Under the pieces are notes generated by a model, which saw only the letters and a list, made by a program, of their open reading frames with translations, did no database searches and was not told the DNA's origin. Shown one piece after another: positions 62,950 to 64,000 of a DNA stretch of 64,000 nt. This DNA comes from Bradyrhizobium sp. sBnM-33. Its GTDB lineage: Bacteria; Pseudomonadota; Alphaproteobacteria; Rhizobiales; Xanthobacteraceae. The stretch covers positions 7,130,001-7,194,000 of the forward strand of contig NZ_CP136624.1 in the NCBI RefSeq assembly GCF_032917945.1, written 5' to 3'. A program made the translations under genes and the position numbers. Numbering within the stretch: position 1 is the first letter of the stretch; every line of letters starts with the position of its first letter.

Positions 62950-64000
62950 CAGGGTTCGATGCCGCGCGTTGCCAGCACCGTCTTCATGCGCCGCGTTGCC
63001 AGTTCAGGGTTGGAGAGCAGCCCAGCCCTGTCGGCCAAGCGGAACAGTTCAGCCAGATGCAGCGTCGAGCGCGTGCTCTCCTGCCCGCCGATCATGGTGA
63101 AATGATCCTGGTGGCCGTTGAGATAGGCCATGAACACGATGCCGGTTTTGTAGAACCGCGTCGGCGCCTTGAAGATATGCCGCGACAGCGGCACCGTCGG
63201 CCCCAGCACGTCATGGAAACCGGCCTCGTCGCCGGCAGCCAGCCGCGACAGTGCATAGGACGCCGCCGGCGCGATGGCATCGAAGATGCCGAGCAGCGCA
63301 TGCGAAAAGCCTTGCTCGTCGCCTGCGATCAATTCGGCATAGTTGAAATCGTCGCCGGTATACATCTTGACGTTCTTATCCAGTCGCCGGCGCATGTCGA
63401 TCTCGCGCTGCTTGTCGAGCAGCGAAACCTTGACGCCGTCGACCTTGGCGGCGTTGGCGTTGATGATCGCAACCGCCGTATCCATCGCCTTGTCGAGATC
63501 GGCGGTGCCCCAATAGCCCGACAGCGCCGGATCGAACATGTCGCCGAGCCAATGGATGATCACGGGCTCGCGAATCTGCGACAGCACGCGGTCATAGACC
63601 TTGGCGTAGTCGTCGGCGCTGCGGCCAAGTTTGGCCAGCGCGCGCGACGCCATCAGGATGATCCGGCCGCCAGCCTTCTCGACCGCCGCGATCTGCTCCT
63701 CATAGGCGCGGGTGACGTCATCGATCGACTTCGCATCTTCTGCGGCGAGATGATCGGTGCCGGCACCGGAAAACACCAGCGCATTGCCCTTCGCTTTCGC
63801 AGCCTTTACTGAACGCTGGATCAGTTCCAGCGAGGTCGGCCAATCCAGCCCCATGCCGCGCTGCGCGGTGTCCATCGCCTCGGCGACGCCAAGGCCGAGG
63901 TCCCAGACATGCTCGCGGAACGCAATGGTCCGGTCCCAGTCGATCGCTGCGCTAAGCCAGGGATCGTTATCGGCAAGCGGATCCGCCACCACATGGGCGG
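62949..64000 (-). CDS. DUF993 protein, cut by window end
   Basis: At least 347 residues of a DUF993 protein, a TIM-barrel family related to dihydrodipicolinate synthase. The N-terminus lies outside the window: the reading continues to the edge as HVVADPLADND rather than starting cleanly at the in-frame GTG/ATG near 63992. Visible landmarks are LGDMFDPALSGYWGTADLDK, KVDGVKVSLLDKQREID with the possible Schiff-base Lys, and MYTGDDFNYAELIAGDEQGF. An aldolase-type reaction on a keto acid is likely by family. The stop overlaps the next gene's start by one base. Confidence 0.85.
   Translation of the reverse strand, partial: AHVVADPLADNDPWLSAAIDWDRTIAFREHVWDLGLGVAEAMDTAQRGMGLDWPTSLELIQRSVKAAKAKGNALVFSGAGTDHLAAEDAKSIDDVTRAYEEQIAAVEKAGGRIILMASRALAKLGRSADDYAKVYDRVLSQIREPVIIHWLGDMFDPALSGYWGTADLDKAMDTAVAIINANAAKVDGVKVSLLDKQREIDMRRRLDKNVKMYTGDDFNYAELIAGDEQGFSHALLGIFDAIAPAASYALSRLAAGDEAGFHDVLGPTVPLSRHIFKAPTRFYKTGIVFMAYLNGHQDHFTMIGGQESTRSTLHLAELFRLADRAGLLSNPELATRRMKTVLATRGIEP

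Overview
The window is a high-GC chromosomal segment that I assign to Bradyrhizobium or a close relative in the Nitrobacteraceae. This rests on codon use, on several dispersed palindromic repeat families that I associate with Bradyrhizobium, on the phenylacetate, PHA and wax-ester gene sets, and on families such as the Spy-like LTxxQ proteins and PaaX. No database search was possible, so the assignment is inference. I found no rRNA, tRNA, complete insertion sequence or CRISPR array.

Layout: (1) 0-3 kb is a decayed accessory patch. It holds small ORFans, a frameshifted DUF2285-like gene, a truncated DUF3800 gene and a tandem operator-like palindrome. (2) 3-12 kb holds metabolic single genes: a tartrate/malate-type dehydrogenase, an SDR lacking the usual Ser/Lys residues, an amidase, a sulfite-oxidase-like molybdoenzyme, an alpha/beta-hydrolase-OsmC fusion, a YeeE/YedE sulfur permease, a quinone-oxidoreductase-like MDR and a GIY-YIG protein. 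(3) 12-19 kb is a phenylacetate module on the minus strand, paaX-paaABCDE-paaI-paaK. Palindromic repeats fill every large gap inside it, and an AT-rich, repeat-bearing promoter lies between paaX and paaA. (4) 19-34 kb is a storage-lipid and hydrophobic-substrate neighbourhood: phasin, class III-type PhaE-PhaC coupled to a GNAT enzyme, a CYP102-type P450-reductase fusion, an epoxide-hydrolase-like protein, a wax ester synthase/DGAT, and two paralogous alpha/beta hydrolases.

(5) 33.8-49.3 kb is a peptide/amino-acid region. A DadA-like oxidase is divergent from a long plus-strand array of SBP-permease-permease-ATPase-ATPase, a gamma-glutamyltransferase homologue, a DUF1028 protein, then ATPase-ATPase-SBP-permease-permease. 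Two complete Opp/Dpp-type importers thus bracket two enzymes. (6) 49.4-55.5 kb has a RidA/aminomuconate-deaminase-like protein and a tetR-adaptor-RND efflux operon with a strong terminator. (7) 55.7-64 kb has a second P450, a large Pro/Gln-rich Spy-like protein, a c-type cytochrome, relics of MBOAT, SGNH and GNAT genes, two small related secreted proteins, and a sugar-isomerase/DUF993 pair cut by the window end.

I see no convincing new defence or mobile system. The most informative signals are the two-transporter array around GGT and DUF1028, small palindromes inserted inside other palindromic repeats, perfect palindromes before the phasin gene, and the decayed MBOAT-SGNH junction.
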